Source: Phycisphaerales bacterium (lineage in GTDB: Bacteria > Planctomycetota > Phycisphaerae > Sedimentisphaerales > Anaerobacaceae). Taken from it: a DNA stretch of 33,418 nucleotides. The notes under the pieces are model-generated. The model was not told where the DNA came from and did no database searches. It saw only the letters and a list, made by a program, of their open reading frames with translations. The position numbers were made by a program, and so were the translations under genes. Positions within the stretch are counted from its first letter, which is position 1, and every line of letters starts with the position of its first letter. Where the stretch lies: contig CP070782.1 of NCBI GenBank assembly GCA_020346325.1, positions 3,547,465 through 3,580,882 of the forward strand, read 5' to 3'. Shown here in pieces: positions 32,972 to 33,418 of this stretch.

Positions 32972-33418
32972 ATGAACGAACGCGTCCGAAGACTACGACA
33001 ACAGAGCGTCGATACGCCGCCCCATATCTCGGCCGAACGAGCCGAGCTTGTCACGCAATTCTACCAGAGCGATGTGCCCTTGCGCGAGTCCATCCCCGTC
33101 ACGCGGGCCCTGGCGTTCAAACACATCATGGAGAACAAGACGATCTGCATCAATGAGGGTGAACTGATCGTCGGCGAGCGCGGTCCGGCGCCCAAGGCCG
33201 TTCCAACGTACCCGGAAATATGTATCCATTCAATGGAAGATCTCGATATTCTGAATTCCCGCGAAAAAACCGCCTACCGCGTCGATGACGAAACGAAGGA
33301 ACTATATAATAGCACAATCATTCCCTATTGGAAAGGTAAGTCGCAGCGCGAACGCATATTCGCGGAAATGTCGGAAGAATGGAAGGCCGCCTACGAGGCC
33401 GGGATGTTCACAGAATTC
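32972..33418 (+). CDS. Glycyl radical enzyme, trans-4-hydroxyproline dehydratase-like, N-terminal part (3' end outside window)
   Basis: The first 149 codons of a pyruvate formate-lyase-like glycyl radical enzyme; the window ends inside it. The N-terminus (MNERVRRLRQQS, ISAERAELVTQFYQ), the CINEGELIVGERGPAPKAVP block, PTYPEICIHSMEDLDILNSR and SEEWKAAYEAGMFTEF match the hydroxyproline dehydratase (HypD) group better than pyruvate formate-lyase or glycerol dehydratase as I recall them. HypD removes water from trans-4-hydroxy-L-proline to give pyrroline-5-carboxylate under anoxic conditions. The active-site Cys, the glycyl radical loop and the specificity residues lie outside the window, so substrate assignment is provisional. 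A GGTGGA lies before ATG 32972. Confidence 0.8.
   Translation, partial: MNERVRRLRQQSVDTPPHISAERAELVTQFYQSDVPLRESIPVTRALAFKHIMENKTICINEGELIVGERGPAPKAVPTYPEICIHSMEDLDILNSREKTAYRVDDETKELYNSTIIPYWKGKSQRERIFAEMSEEWKAAYEAGMFTEF

Noticed and set aside
33413-33418. GAATTC at the very end of the window
   Set aside because: An EcoRI site could hint at a cloned insert end, but it reads in frame as conserved EF of the glycyl radical enzyme, so it is taken as coincidence.

Overview
The window (about 33.4 kb) reads as a chromosomal segment of a bacterium, most likely a planctomycete (Planctomycetota, Phycisphaerae-like). This rests on overall gene style: an ECF sigma / membrane protein / secreted Gly-Met-rich protein cassette, several exported beta-propeller proteins (PQQ-like, FG-GAP, BNR sialidase), a lone GspC-like protein, and many short, strand-switching transcription units. 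No phylogenetic marker was compared, so the assignment is an inference. A glycyl radical enzyme at the right edge suggests an anaerobic or facultative lifestyle. No tRNA, rRNA, CRISPR array, insertion sequence or prophage was seen.

Layout. 1-3.8 kb (+): the 3' end of metK with a clear intrinsic terminator, then three overlapping genes (ECF sigma factor, membrane-anchored coiled-coil/TPR protein, large secreted protein with a Gly/Met tract). 3.8-5.5 kb: an AlkD-type DNA glycosylase (-), divergent from a flavodiiron-like metallo-beta-lactamase-fold gene (+) that carries an in-frame TAG. 5.6-13.6 kb (-): a small conserved protein, a BBE-type FAD oxidoreductase, an OsmC protein, a Tat-exported methanethiol oxidase (SBP56 family), purH, a PQQ-like propeller and a 98-residue unknown. 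13.9-16.1 kb (+): a prolyl oligopeptidase lipoprotein. 16.1-19.1 kb (-): a tight PIG-L deacetylase / GT4 glycosyltransferase / GH100-like hydrolase operon. 19.4-23.7 kb (-): DHH phosphoesterase, a decayed DUF2179 (UPF0316) gene, CorA, a LapA-like protein and an MscS channel. 23.9-25 kb: two small lipoproteins, one joined to what looks like the tail of an MscS-type channel. 25.1-27.8 kb (-): pyruvoyl-dependent arginine decarboxylase and agmatinase (arginine to agmatine to putrescine), then a DNA-repair-linked radical SAM protein. 27.8-31.5 kb: FG-GAP protein (+), sialidase (-), GspC-like protein (-). 32.1 kb to the end (+): a glycyl radical enzyme activase followed by the N-terminus of a glycyl radical enzyme resembling trans-4-hydroxy-L-proline dehydratase.

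The strongest unusual signals are four broken or composite genes: the TAG-interrupted metallo-hydrolase whose last metal ligand lies beyond the stop, the frameshifted DUF2179 gene, the lipoprotein/MscS-tail joint at a run of seven G, and a decapitated FG-GAP fragment. Also notable are the sigma-linked Gly/Met protein, the deacetylase/glycosyltransferase/hydrolase operon, and several clean palindromes in intergenic regions. I did not find a convincing wholly new system; the best candidates for undescribed biology are the sigma cassette and the sugar operon.
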